A stretch of 21,080 nt of DNA from an uncultured Eubacteriales bacterium (GTDB lineage: Bacteria > Bacillota > Clostridia > Monoglobales > Monoglobaceae), in assembly GCA_905198865.1 (NCBI GenBank), contig CAJKEB010000031.1:1-21080 (forward strand), written 5' to 3'. How positions within the stretch are numbered: the first letter of the stretch is position 1; each line of letters starts with the position of its first letter. The notes below the pieces were generated by a model, which was not told where the DNA came from, did not search any database, and was given only the letters and a program-made list of their open reading frames with translations. Both the position numbers and the translations under genes were made by a program. This document shows, piece after piece, positions 1 through 6,015 of this stretch.

Positions 1-52
1 CCCAAAAGCCTCTCCCTCCGGGAGAGGTGTCAGCGGAGCTGACGGAGAGGGC
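1..52 (-). repeat. Hairpin repeat, copy 1 (inverted relative to the copy at 5791)
   Basis: Read on the minus strand this holds a GTCAGC/GCTGAC hairpin followed by a CCTCTCCC-GGA-GGGAGAGG hairpin (8-bp stem) and CTTTT. It matches 5791-5837 with only a few substitutions and one single-base indel. It lies just downstream of dtd, so the second hairpin with its T run could serve as that gene's terminator. Repeats of this form are common between genes in gut Clostridia (from memory, not searched). Confidence 0.7.
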
Positions 53-110
53 TTCACTCATAAACTACAATTTAACTCAGCGGAGCAAATTTTTAAATCA
101 ACATTATAAA

Positions 111-545
111 CTAATCCAGAATAACAGTAAACGGGCCGTCATTGATCAGACTGACCTTCATATCGGCACCAAAGATTCCATGTTCAACCTTCCTGAAATA
201 ATCTTTTGAATATTCAATAAAATATTCATACAGCTCTTTGGCATATTCCGGCTTTCCGGCGCCTATAAAGCTCGGTCTGTTACCCTTTCGACAATCGGCA
301 TACAGCGTAAATTGTGAAACAACCAGGATTTCGCCGCCTATATCACTTATTGATAAATTTGTCTTTCCGTTCTCGTCCGGGAAAATTCTGAGCTTCGAAA
401 TTTTTTGAACGGCTTTTTGAATATCTTCTTCTGTATCATCATCAGATATTCCGAGCAGAATTAAATAGCCCTTTTCTATACTGCCAACTATCTTTTTATC
501 AACTTTTACAGACGCTTCGGATACTCTCTGCAATACTATTCTCAA
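111..545 (-). CDS. dtd: D-aminoacyl-tRNA deacylase
   Basis: Hydrolyses D-amino acids (and glycine on tRNA-Ala) from mischarged tRNAs in the cytoplasm, keeping D-residues out of translation. The 144-residue product has the usual family length. Both signature segments are present: SQFTLYADCRKGNRPSF at about residues 77-93, and NDGPFT near residues 135-140, the Gly-Pro motif that gates chirality. The start is TTG at 545, followed by RIVLQRV, which is how this family begins; an AGAGG lies about 10 bases upstream. The ribosome binding site sits directly behind the U-run of the rplL terminator and no separate promoter is visible, so expression probably depends on read-through from the ribosomal operon. 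Family assignment is secure; the expression mode is inferred. Confidence 0.96.
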   Translation of the reverse strand: MRIVLQRVSEASVKVDKKIVGSIEKGYLILLGISDDDTEEDIQKAVQKISKLRIFPDENGKTNLSISDIGGEILVVSQFTLYADCRKGNRPSFIGAGKPEYAKELYEYFIEYSKDYFRKVEHGIFGADMKVSLINDGPFTVILD

Positions 546-561
546 AATCTAACATCCTCTC

Positions 562-592
562 AAAAAAACAGCCGCTGCAAAATGCAGCGGCT
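562..592 (-). terminator. Intrinsic terminator after rplL
   Basis: On the minus strand a perfect 10-bp stem AGCCGCTGCA/TGCAGCGGCT with a 3-base loop is followed by G and seven T. It ends the rplJ-rplL transcript. The T run finishes at 562, immediately before the dtd ribosome binding site. Confidence 0.92.
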
Positions 593-613
593 AAGATATA
601 AAGTAAAGCCAAA

Positions 614-982
614 TTACTTAAGTTCAACCTGTGCTCCAACTTCTTCGAGCTTTGTCTTGATTTCTTCAGCTTCGTCCTTAGAAGCGCCTTCCTTAACCGG
701 CTTCGGAGCTCCGTCAACGAGTGCCTTAGCGTCAGCAAGACCAAGACCTGTGATTTCACGAACAACCTTGATAACCTTAATCTTCTGTGCACCTGCGCCA
801 GCGAGAATTACGTCAAACTCTGACTTCTCTTCTGCAGCAGCTTCGCCGCCTGCAGCACCTGCAACCATAACAGGAGCAGCTGCACTTACGCCGAATTCTT
901 CTTCCAATGCCTTTACAAGGTCATTAACTTCCATAAGTGTAAGTTCTTTGATTTCATCAAGAATTTTTGTTATATCAGCCAT
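614..982 (-). CDS. rplL: 50S ribosomal protein L7/L12
   Basis: Stalk protein of the large subunit. Dimers sit on L10 and recruit and stimulate translational GTPases (EF-Tu, EF-G, IF2, RF3). The 122-residue product has the expected layout: N-terminal dimerisation helices (MADITKILDEIKELTLMEV...), an Ala/Gly-rich hinge around residues 34-52, and a C-terminal factor-binding domain containing EKSEFDVIL, IKVIKVVREITGLGL and DAKALVDGAPKPVKEG. The ATG at 982 follows a GGAGG. It is the last gene of the L10-L12 unit, 72 bases after rplJ, with a strong terminator behind it. It should therefore share the L10 leader control seen upstream of rplJ. There is nothing unusual in the sequence. Confidence 0.98.
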   Translation of the reverse strand: MADITKILDEIKELTLMEVNDLVKALEEEFGVSAAAPVMVAGAAGGEAAAEEKSEFDVILAGAGAQKIKVIKVVREITGLGLADAKALVDGAPKPVKEGASKDEAEEIKTKLEEVGAQVELK

Positions 983-1054
983 TTTAATTATCCTCCGTTT
1001 TCTTTATTTTAATAGCTTAATTTTAAACACGTTTCACATCTTACGATGTATAAA

Positions 1055-1663
1055 TTATTCAGCAGCCGGTGCTTCCGGTGCTGCTTCTTCAGCTGCGGGA
1101 GCCGGTGCTTCTGCAGCGGGAGCTGATTCAGCCGGAGCTGCTTCTTCTGCCTGTGCAGCCTTTCCGGGTGTAGCTTCTTCATCAACAATAGCCTGAAGAG
1201 TACGAGCCAGCTTGCTGATAGGTGACTGCAATGATCCGAGCATTTTTGAAATAAGAACTTCTTTTGACGGAATTGAAGCATACTGCTTAACTTCATCAAC
1301 AGAAATTACATTACCTTCAACGAAACCACCCTTGATTTCCATTGCATCGTTATTCTTAGCAAAGTCATTAAGAACCTTTGCCGGCGAAATAACGTCATCA
1401 GTACTTGTAGCAATAGCAGTAGGACCCTCGAGAATACTTTCAAGTCCTTCAAGACCAACTTCACGTACAGCAAAACGAATAATGCTGTTCTTCATAACAG
1501 TATATTCAACGCCTGCTTCACGAAGCTTTCTACGAAGATCTGTATCCTCGTCAACGGTCAAACCTCTGTAGTCTGCAAGAACTCCTGCCTGAGCGTTCTG
1601 GAGTCTTTCAACCAGCTGTTTTACCATTGCTTTTTTATTTTCTAAAACTTTTTCACTTGGCAA
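1055..1663 (-). CDS. rplJ: 50S ribosomal protein L10
   Basis: Forms the base of the L12 stalk by binding 23S rRNA and carrying L7/L12 dimers on its C-terminal helix. The product reads LPSEKVLENKKAMVKQLVERLQ..., then the L10 features VLADYRGLTV, EYTVMKNSIIRFAV and LEGPTAIA. It ends in a long Ala/Glu/Pro-rich tail (last ~40 residues) that is low-complexity and longer than in many L10s. I place the start at TTG 1663, giving 202 residues, because a near-perfect GGAAGGAGG lies 8 bases upstream. A longer frame opening at an ATG at 1714 would translate through the attenuator hairpin and is rejected. The gene follows an L10 leader and its own consensus promoter, and rplL follows it. Confidence 0.96.
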   Translation of the reverse strand: MPSEKVLENKKAMVKQLVERLQNAQAGVLADYRGLTVDEDTDLRRKLREAGVEYTVMKNSIIRFAVREVGLEGLESILEGPTAIATSTDDVISPAKVLNDFAKNNDAMEIKGGFVEGNVISVDEVKQYASIPSKEVLISKMLGSLQSPISKLARTLQAIVDEEATPGKAAQAEEAAPAESAPAAEAPAPAAEEAAPEAPAAE

Positions 1664-1682
1664 TTTTATATCCTCCTTCCGT

Positions 1683-1711
1683 AAAAAAATCCCTCGCAAA
1701 CATACGAGGGA
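1683..1711 (-). terminator. Attenuator hairpin in the rplJ leader
   Basis: On the minus strand a 7-bp stem TCCCTCG/CGAGGGA with an 8-base loop is followed by TTTTTTT, ending only a few bases before the rplJ ribosome binding site. The position between leader and gene fits transcription attenuation by the L10-L12 complex, a mechanism shown for Bacillus subtilis rplJL. The competing antiterminator pairing was not worked out. Confidence 0.85.
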
Positions 1712-1829
1712 CATAATATCACAATAATATATATTCTGAAATTTATATCTTCCTCGGCAGGAATTACGGAATTATCCACCTGCTGTCTGCGGAATATTTA
1801 AGATATTTTTACAATTATTATCTCAACAG
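1683..1829 (-). promoter_or_regulatory. Ribosomal protein L10 leader RNA
   Basis: The untranslated leader of the rplJ-rplL mRNA. Its core (1751-1792, minus strand) has the conserved blocks of the bacterial L10 leader: CAGACAGCAGGTGG, then ATTCCTGCCGAGGA, with GCAGG pairing CCTGC around an asymmetric, kink-turn-like interior. The L10-(L12)4 complex binds such leaders when in excess over rRNA. Downstream sits the attenuator at 1683-1711. Motif, position (between rplA and rplJ) and order all agree with the family. Confidence 0.9.
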
Positions 1830-1835
1830 CATATA

Positions 1836-1864
1836 ATTATAACACATAATATATATGCTGTCAA
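1836..1864 (-). promoter_or_regulatory. Consensus sigma-A promoter for rplJ-rplL
   Basis: On the minus strand TTGACA (1864-1859), 17 bases, TATAAT (1841-1836): a perfect consensus match. It lies just past the rplA stop codon and places the transcript start near 1829, at the beginning of the L10 leader. Confidence 0.9.
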
Positions 1865-1882
1865 TAGTCAAATTAACTAAGA

Positions 1883-2578
1883 TTATGCGTCAAGCTTGTT
1901 TGCAGCAATCTTAACGCCGGGACCCATTGTTGATGCAACGGTAACAGATCTTAAGTATGTTCCCTTTGCAGCTGACGGCTTAGCCTTAATAATTGCGGTC
2001 ATGAGAGCCTTGAAGTTCTCACCGAGCTTTTCAGGTCCGAATGAAGCCTTACCGATAGGACAATGAATAATGTTTGCCTTATCGAGTCTGTACTCAATCT
2101 TACCTGCCTTAGCTTCCTCAACAGCCTTTGCAACGTCAGGTGTAACAGTACCTGCCTTCGGGTTAGGCATAAGTCCCTTAGGACCAAGAACTCTACCTAT
2201 TCTACCAACAACACCCATCATGTCAGGGCTTGCGATAACAACGTCAAAGTCAAACCAGTTTTCTGTCTGAATTTTCTGAGCCATGTCCTCAGCACCGACA
2301 TAATCAGCACCGGCAGCCTTTGCTGCTTCCGCCTTGTCATCACGTGCAAATACAAGAACTCTGACTTTCTTACCTGTTCCGTTAGGAAGTACAACAGCAC
2401 CTCTAACCTGCTGGTCAGCGTGTCTGGAGTCAACGCCAAGTTTTGCGTGAAGTTCAACTGTTTCGTCAAACTTCGCAGTAGCTGTCTTGCAAACGAGTGC
2501 AAGAGCATCCTGCGGGTCGTAGAGCTTACCTTTTTCAATAAGCGCTGCGGCCTCTTGATACTTTTTGCCTTTCTTCAT
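1883..2578 (-). CDS. rplA: 50S ribosomal protein L1
   Basis: Binds the mobile L1 stalk of 23S rRNA near the E site and helps release deacylated tRNA; in many bacteria it is also the translational repressor of its own operon. The 231-residue product contains MKKGKKYQEAAALIEKG at the start, VELHAKLGVDSRHADQQVRG, the signature region VGRIGRVLGPKGLMPNPKAG, and a C-terminal TYLRSVTVASTMGPGVKI. The ATG at 2578 follows TAGGAGG; an upstream in-frame Met at 2611 lacks a ribosome binding site and falls inside a hairpin. The gene is second to rplK, with 90 bases between, and is likely controlled by the 23S-mimic RNA at 3123-3155. The rplJ promoter begins right after its stop codon. Confidence 0.98.
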   Translation of the reverse strand: MKKGKKYQEAAALIEKGKLYDPQDALALVCKTATAKFDETVELHAKLGVDSRHADQQVRGAVVLPNGTGKKVRVLVFARDDKAEAAKAAGADYVGAEDMAQKIQTENWFDFDVVIASPDMMGVVGRIGRVLGPKGLMPNPKAGTVTPDVAKAVEEAKAGKIEYRLDKANIIHCPIGKASFGPEKLGENFKALMTAIIKAKPSAAKGTYLRSVTVASTMGPGVKIAANKLDA

Positions 2579-2605
2579 TTTATATCCTCCTATTGTGGTT
2601 CTGCA

Positions 2606-2655
2606 GAACACATGTATGTGTTCCTCCCACTTTACTTTTTTCCGGTTTACCGGAA
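2606..2655 (-). other. Two perfect hairpins between rplK and rplA
   Basis: GAACACATGTATGTGTTC (2606-2623) and TTCCGGTTTACCGGAA (2640-2655) are both perfect inverted repeats in the 90-base rplK-rplA spacer. Neither has a T run behind it on the coding strand, so they do not look like terminators. They could be mRNA processing or stability structures, or part of L1 control; nothing shows which. Confidence 0.55.
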
Positions 2656-2668
2656 CTGATTTTTAAAA

Positions 2669-3094
2669 TTACTCCTCAACTGTAATGCCCATAGAACGAG
2701 CTGTTCCGGCAATCATTGACATAGCAGCGTCAAGTGATGCAGCGTTAAGATCCTGCATTTTCTGCTCTGCGATAGCCTGAAGATCAGCCTTCTTAAGCTG
2801 TGCAACCTTTGTCTTGTTAGGAACGCCTGAAGCCTTATCAATGCCGCATGCCTTCTTGATCAAAACCGGTGCCGGCGGAGTCTTTGTAACGAATGTGAAT
2901 GATCTGTCCTGATATACTGTGATAACAACAGGAATAATCATACCCATGTCATTCTTTGTCTTTTCATTAAACTGCTTTGTGAAATCCATGATATTAACAC
3001 CGTGCTGACCAAGAGCAGGACCAACCGGCGGTGCAGGAGTTGCCTTACCTGCAGGGATCTGCAATTTAATGTAACCTGTAACTTTCTGTGCCAT
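2669..3094 (-). CDS. rplK: 50S ribosomal protein L11
   Basis: Part of the GTPase-associated centre of the large subunit, bound to helices 43/44 of 23S rRNA together with L10; the target region of thiopeptides. The 141-residue product is the standard length. It shows the N-terminal domain KLQIPAGKATPAPPVGPALG with the conserved proline-rich loop, GVNIMDFTKQFN, the hinge VTKTPPAPVLIKKA, and the RNA-binding C-terminal part ending in GTARSMGITVEE. The ATG at 3094 follows AAGGAGGTG. It is preceded by a 126-base leader carrying the L1-binding mimic and followed by rplA, so the two genes are probably repressed together by L1. Confidence 0.98.
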   Translation of the reverse strand: MAQKVTGYIKLQIPAGKATPAPPVGPALGQHGVNIMDFTKQFNEKTKNDMGMIIPVVITVYQDRSFTFVTKTPPAPVLIKKACGIDKASGVPNKTKVAQLKKADLQAIAEQKMQDLNAASLDAAMSMIAGTARSMGITVEE

Positions 3095-3122
3095 TGTGTA
3101 TTACACCTCCTTGTACACGTTA

Positions 3123-3155
3123 GTGGTATTATCGGGTAACTTAATCCCCTCCCAC
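3123..3155 (-). promoter_or_regulatory. L1-binding mRNA site mimicking the 23S rRNA L1 stalk
   Basis: On the minus strand: GTGG-GAG-GGG-loop-CCC-GATAATA-CCAC. Two short stems (GTGG/CCAC and GGG/CCC) flank an asymmetric internal loop. The strands GUGGGAGG and AAUACCAC are the same as those forming the L1-binding stalk of 23S rRNA (GGUGGGAGG pairing toward GAAAUACCACC in E. coli). It lies about 30 bases before the rplK start, where L1 feedback sites of L11-L1 operons are found. The resemblance is seen directly; binding is inferred. Confidence 0.75.
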
Positions 3156-3186
3156 AGACCGGCAGAAAAAATGCCGATATATATAA

Positions 3187-3207
3187 ACGAATAATACAAT
3201 TATTCGT
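3187..3207 (-). other. Hairpin and possible weak promoter between nusG and rplK
   Basis: ACGAATAAT and ATTATTCGT form a perfect 9-bp stem with a 3-base loop, followed on the minus strand by TTTATATATAT. It may be a weak terminator or processing site. A TTGTTA (3218-3213) and TATTAT (3196-3191) with 16-base spacing overlap it and could be a weak promoter for rplK-rplA. The two readings cannot be separated from sequence. Confidence 0.4.
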
Positions 3208-3220
3208 GTGGGTAACAAAA

Positions 3221-3748
3221 TTATGCTATGGACTCTATTTGATTAAATTCAAGTTCAACATCGGTATCTCTACCGAACATAGAAATCTTTGCCTTAACCT
3301 TTTTCTTGTCCATGTTGATTTCAGTGATTACACCTAAAAATCCTTCCAGAGCGCCATATTTCACTCTTATATTGTCTCCTACGCTATAATCAAGCTTTAC
3401 AACCGTATGCTCAAGTCCCATCTTCTCAATTTCTTCCTGAGTAAGCGGAACAGGCTTTGAACCGGGACCTACAAATCCGGTAACGCCGCGGCAGTTTCTT
3501 ACAACATACCAGCTTTCATCGGTCATAATCATTTTAATCATAACGTAACTCGGGTATATTTTACGCTCGGAAATTTTTTTCTTATTATCTTTTATTTCAA
3601 TTACTTCTTCCATAGGAATCTTGACATCCTGGATTATATCCTGCATGCCGCGATTTTCTACGGTCTTAAGAATGTCGTCCATAACCTTATTCTCATAACC
3701 GGAATATGTATGGGCAACATACCATTTTGCTAATTTTTTGTCCGACAT
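3221..3748 (-). CDS. nusG: Transcription termination/antitermination factor NusG
   Basis: Binds the clamp of RNA polymerase through its N-terminal NGN domain, modulating pausing, and contacts ribosomal protein S10 or Rho through a C-terminal KOW domain. The 175-residue product shows KWYVAHTYSGYENKV (NGN start, residues ~6-20), IYPSYVMIKM, GVTGFVGPGSKPVPL, and the KOW segment GDNIRVKYGALEGFLGVI followed by VKAKISMFGR. The ATG at 3748 has AAGGTGA 5 bases upstream. An in-frame Met 28 codons further up lies inside secE, has no matching ribosome binding site and is rejected. It starts 19 bases after secE ends, in the usual secE-nusG-rplK order. Confidence 0.98.
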   Translation of the reverse strand: MSDKKLAKWYVAHTYSGYENKVMDDILKTVENRGMQDIIQDVKIPMEEVIEIKDNKKKISERKIYPSYVMIKMIMTDESWYVVRNCRGVTGFVGPGSKPVPLTQEEIEKMGLEHTVVKLDYSVGDNIRVKYGALEGFLGVITEINMDKKKVKAKISMFGRDTDVELEFNQIESIA

Positions 3749-3767
3749 AGAAATCACCTTCGCTGAA

Positions 3768-3977
3768 TTATCTGTTAATAATAAGTGACATAACCCATGT
3801 AAACAGGGCATCAAGTCCCCAGATAACCACACCTACCAGAAGTACATATACTATTACAATCAATGTATTCTGTCTTACCTTAGCAAATGTAGGCCATACG
3901 ACTTTTTTCATTTCAGACTTAACTTCTTTAACATATTTTGCAATTCTGTTAAAGAAGTTCGGCTTTGCTTGTTCCAT
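3768..3977 (-). CDS. secE: Preprotein translocase subunit SecE
   Basis: Essential small subunit of the SecYEG channel in the cytoplasmic membrane; it clamps SecY. The 69-residue product matches short Gram-positive SecE proteins: an amphipathic N-terminal part with the conserved EVKSEMKKVVWPT segment (about residues 18-30) and a single membrane span, roughly TLIVIVYVLLVGVVIWGLDA. The start is an ATG with an AGAGGTGT upstream. It lies 16 bases after rpmG and just before nusG, the standard arrangement. Identification rests on the WPT motif, size, topology and neighbours together. Confidence 0.96.
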   Translation of the reverse strand: MEQAKPNFFNRIAKYVKEVKSEMKKVVWPTFAKVRQNTLIVIVYVLLVGVVIWGLDALFTWVMSLIINR

Positions 3978-3993
3978 TTTCTACACCTCTAAA

Positions 3994-4143
3994 TTATTTT
4001 GTTTCCTTATGAACAGTGTGCTTTCTGCAAAATCTGCAATACTTCTTAAGCTCAAGTCTGTCAGGACAGTTCTGCTTGTTCTTTGTAGTATCATAGTTTC
4101 TCTGCTTGCATTCTGTACAAGCCAATGTAATCTTTGTCTGCAT
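3994..4143 (-). CDS. rpmG: 50S ribosomal protein L33, zinc-binding form
   Basis: A 49-residue large-subunit protein near the E site. Translation of the minus strand gives MQTKITLACTECKQRNYDTT at the start, LELKKYCRFC in the middle and KHTVHKETK at the end, as in L33. Two CxxC pairs (C9/C12 and C36/C39) mark the zinc-binding 'C+' form, as opposed to cysteine-free paralogues used under zinc shortage. The ATG at 4143 follows AGGTGA. It is the first gene of the run rpmG-secE-nusG and lies downstream of a strong promoter at 4199-4227. Confidence 0.96.
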   Translation of the reverse strand: MQTKITLACTECKQRNYDTTKNKQNCPDRLELKKYCRFCRKHTVHKETK

Positions 4144-4175
4144 ATTTATCACCTCAAATTCTCAACACAAATAAA

Positions 4176-4191
4176 ACCTCTTTTCAGAGGT
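4176..4191 (-). other. 5'-terminal hairpin of the rpmG transcript
   Basis: ACCTCT-GAAA-AGAGGT: a 6-bp stem closed by a GNRA tetraloop, followed by TTTT. Given the promoter at 4199-4227 it would form at about the first bases of the mRNA. That position suggests a 5' stabiliser; an early attenuator is less likely because the T run is short. Confidence 0.5.
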
Positions 4192-4198
4192 AGTTACT

Positions 4199-4227
4199 AT
4201 CTTAACACATTTTTCAAGGCATGTCAA
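4199..4227 (-). promoter_or_regulatory. Sigma-A promoter for rpmG-secE-nusG
   Basis: Minus strand: TTGACA (4227-4222), 17 bases, TAAGAT (4204-4199). It lies 56 bases upstream of the L33 start codon, just past a run of A/T-only sequence that could act as an UP element. Confidence 0.85.
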
Positions 4228-4327
4228 TGTTTTTTTTAAATTTTTTTTAAATTTTAATCATATTATTGCATGTCCACAATATATAGTTATTATATAGAAT
4301 TTAAACACAAAATAAGTTGGTGACATT

Positions 4328-5371
4328 ATGGATTACTTAAAAATTATTTTTGTTTATATAGGTCTTATAATAGGTGCAGGCTTTGCTTCGGGACGAGAAA
4401 TCTGCGAATATTTTAATTTTTGTTCAAATACCGACTATACAGGCGTATGTGTTGCATGTATATTATTTATCTTTATTTGTTATATAATTTTGAAAAAGTC
4501 AATGAAATACGAGCTTTATTCCATACGTGATTATATCGGCAGTATATTTCCAAATTCAAATATATTAAGACGTTTTTTTCTGTGCCTTATTTTCTGTGAT
4601 TTGTTATGCGGTATGATAGTTATGCTCTCATCATGCGGGGAAATAATAAGTGCACAGTTTGAACTGCCCAAAATCGCAGGAACTCTGTTTCTTTCGATTG
4701 CGTGCTTTATTGTGTTTATCTATGACATCAAGGGAATTGCCGTAATTAATATTATACTGGTTCCCATAATCACATCAGTTATTATATTTATTGCACTTGG
4801 CTCAATTTTTTCAGGACTGTTTCAGTCTGCTTTTTTAATCGGATTTACTCCTGATACCAACAGAAACGTTTTTCTCTGTTCCGTGTGCTATGTAAGCTAT
4901 AACACTCTTACTGCGGCTTCAGTTTTATCTCCTCTTACAAAAAATATTAACAGCCAAAAGGTTATTATGCTGAGTTCACTGACGGCAGGAATAATAATAG
5001 GACTACTTATCTTTTTATTGTGGTACGCTATAGGAATAAACTTTCCGTCTGTCTGGTATGAAAGCTTTCCGCTCAGAAAGCTCGCTGAAGAAATCAGCAC
5101 TAATCTGACGCATATCTATACCGTTTGTTTAATAATGTCGATATTTACCACCGCTGTTTCGGAAGGATACGGTATTATTTCATACTTTAAAGCCGATACT
5201 AAAAAAAGACGAATAGTCTTGTCCTTAATTATGTTTGCCGCGCTTATTCCATTTTCAATAATAAATTTTGCATCTTTGGTAAAATATTTGTATTTTTATC
5301 TTGGAATGTTCGGTACAATGTGGATGATAGTTATACTTACCGACTACTTTAAAAACTTGAAACATATCTAA
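4328..5371 (+). CDS. YkvI-like polytopic membrane protein, probable transporter
   Basis: A 347-residue, very hydrophobic protein with about ten predicted membrane spans by eye, beginning almost at residue 1. The first span carries GLIIGAGFASGREICEYF (residues ~12-29), the kind of Gly-rich unwound helix seen at the start of YkvI-family and other LeuT-fold (APC superfamily) transporters. Further spans include CLIFCDLLCGMIVMLSSCGE and a C-terminal LYFYLGMFGTMWMIVIL. Substrates of YkvI-type proteins are not established as far as I know; amino acids are a guess from the fold. The start is an ATG after GTTGGTGAC, a modest ribosome binding site. It is a single gene, divergent from rpmG, with no obvious strong promoter. 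Cysteines are unusually frequent for a membrane protein. Confidence 0.7.
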   Translation: MDYLKIIFVYIGLIIGAGFASGREICEYFNFCSNTDYTGVCVACILFIFICYIILKKSMKYELYSIRDYIGSIFPNSNILRRFFLCLIFCDLLCGMIVMLSSCGEIISAQFELPKIAGTLFLSIACFIVFIYDIKGIAVINIILVPIITSVIIFIALGSIFSGLFQSAFLIGFTPDTNRNVFLCSVCYVSYNTLTAASVLSPLTKNINSQKVIMLSSLTAGIIIGLLIFLLWYAIGINFPSVWYESFPLRKLAEEISTNLTHIYTVCLIMSIFTTAVSEGYGIISYFKADTKKRRIVLSLIMFAALIPFSIINFASLVKYLYFYLGMFGTMWMIVILTDYFKNLKHI

Positions 5372-5790
5372 TAATCAAAATGTAATATTAATTATACACA
5401 TTTTTAACATTTGTAAAATGTTTGTAATATGTTAGTAATATTTTACTTGGTTATTGATAGTGTAAATTGTTAATATTTCAAAATTGTTACTCACAAATTA
5501 CAAACCGTCTACAATTCCTTTACTTATGGGTTAATGAATAAGTTATTTACATTTTCCACCGTACCAACAACAACAGCTTCAGCTATAAATAAATATATTT
5601 ATATTTTATATATTTGAAATATAAATATACAGTAAAATTAGATATTGTTAAAAGTACTGTCAGTTTCTTTTAATATTTTTATTATTTCTCTGAATGATTA
5701 CTTTATAGTATCTAATATCAATATCATACGTTAGTTGTAATATATGAACGACGTTTAACGGAAAGGAATATAACATTAATATTTGCAATT

Positions 5791-5837
5791 CCTCTCCGTC
5801 AGCTTCGCTGACACCTCTCCCAGAGTAGAGGCTTTTT
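5791..5837 (+). repeat. Hairpin repeat, copy 2
   Basis: Near-identical to the inverse of 1-52: GTCAGC-TTC-GCTGAC hairpin, then CCTCT...AGAGG hairpin, then CTTTTT. The second hairpin is decayed compared with copy 1. The T-rich side again points away from the nearest upstream gene on the same strand, as expected for a terminator-like repeat. Confidence 0.75.
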
Positions 5838-5842
5838 AGTAG

Positions 5843-5888
5843 GCTCCCACTCCGGGGGAGCTGTCGCCGTGGAGGCGACTGAGGGGGC
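5843..5888 (-). repeat. Second hairpin repeat family, tail to tail with the first
   Basis: Contains GCTCCC/GGGAGC and GTCGCC/GGCGAC hairpins. Read on the minus strand its order (GTCGCC stem, GACAGCTCC, then the closing stem) parallels the neighbouring repeat, so the two look like related elements that converge within 6 bases. Confidence 0.6.
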
Positions 5889-5953
5889 TACAACTGTTGA
5901 CGATATGATCCCATAGGTGACTTTTTATATATACTAATATCATATTTATTATC

Positions 5954-5982
5954 TTGATTTTAATAAAAATAACTGATATAAT
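5954..5982 (+). promoter_or_regulatory. Sigma-A promoter before the broken YczE-like gene
   Basis: TTGATT, 17 bases, TATAAT, 33 bases upstream of the start codon at 6016. The intact promoter suggests the locus is still transcribed despite the frame breaks downstream. Confidence 0.75.
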
Positions 5983-6015
5983 TTTATTAAAATTAAAACT
6001 AATAACGGTGATAAA

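Larger units (their letters stand above)
5372..5953. other. AT-rich intergenic stretch without a recognisable gene
   Basis: Between the transporter and the next promoter I see no plausible reading frame with a ribosome binding site. Up to 5790 it is strongly AT-rich with short self-complementary runs (for example ACATTT-GTA-AAATGT near 5408) that chance would give at this composition. From 5791 to 5888 lie two GC-rich hairpin repeats, listed separately. Confidence 0.6.

Noticed and set aside
1664..1714. ATG-started extension of L10
   Set aside because: It would translate the attenuator hairpin; the TTG at 1663 has the real ribosome binding site and the family N-terminus.
2640..2655. Terminator between rplK and rplA
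   Set aside because: On the transcribed strand the stem is followed by A rather than T, and rplA needs transcription to continue.
3749..3832. Longer nusG start inside secE
   Set aside because: The added residues are out-of-frame secE sequence, and the Met at 3748 has its own AAGGTGA.
5372..5790. Possible replication origin or small RNA in the AT-rich gap
   Set aside because: No DnaA-box cluster, no promoter-terminator pair, no reading frame; only AT-rich self-complementarity.
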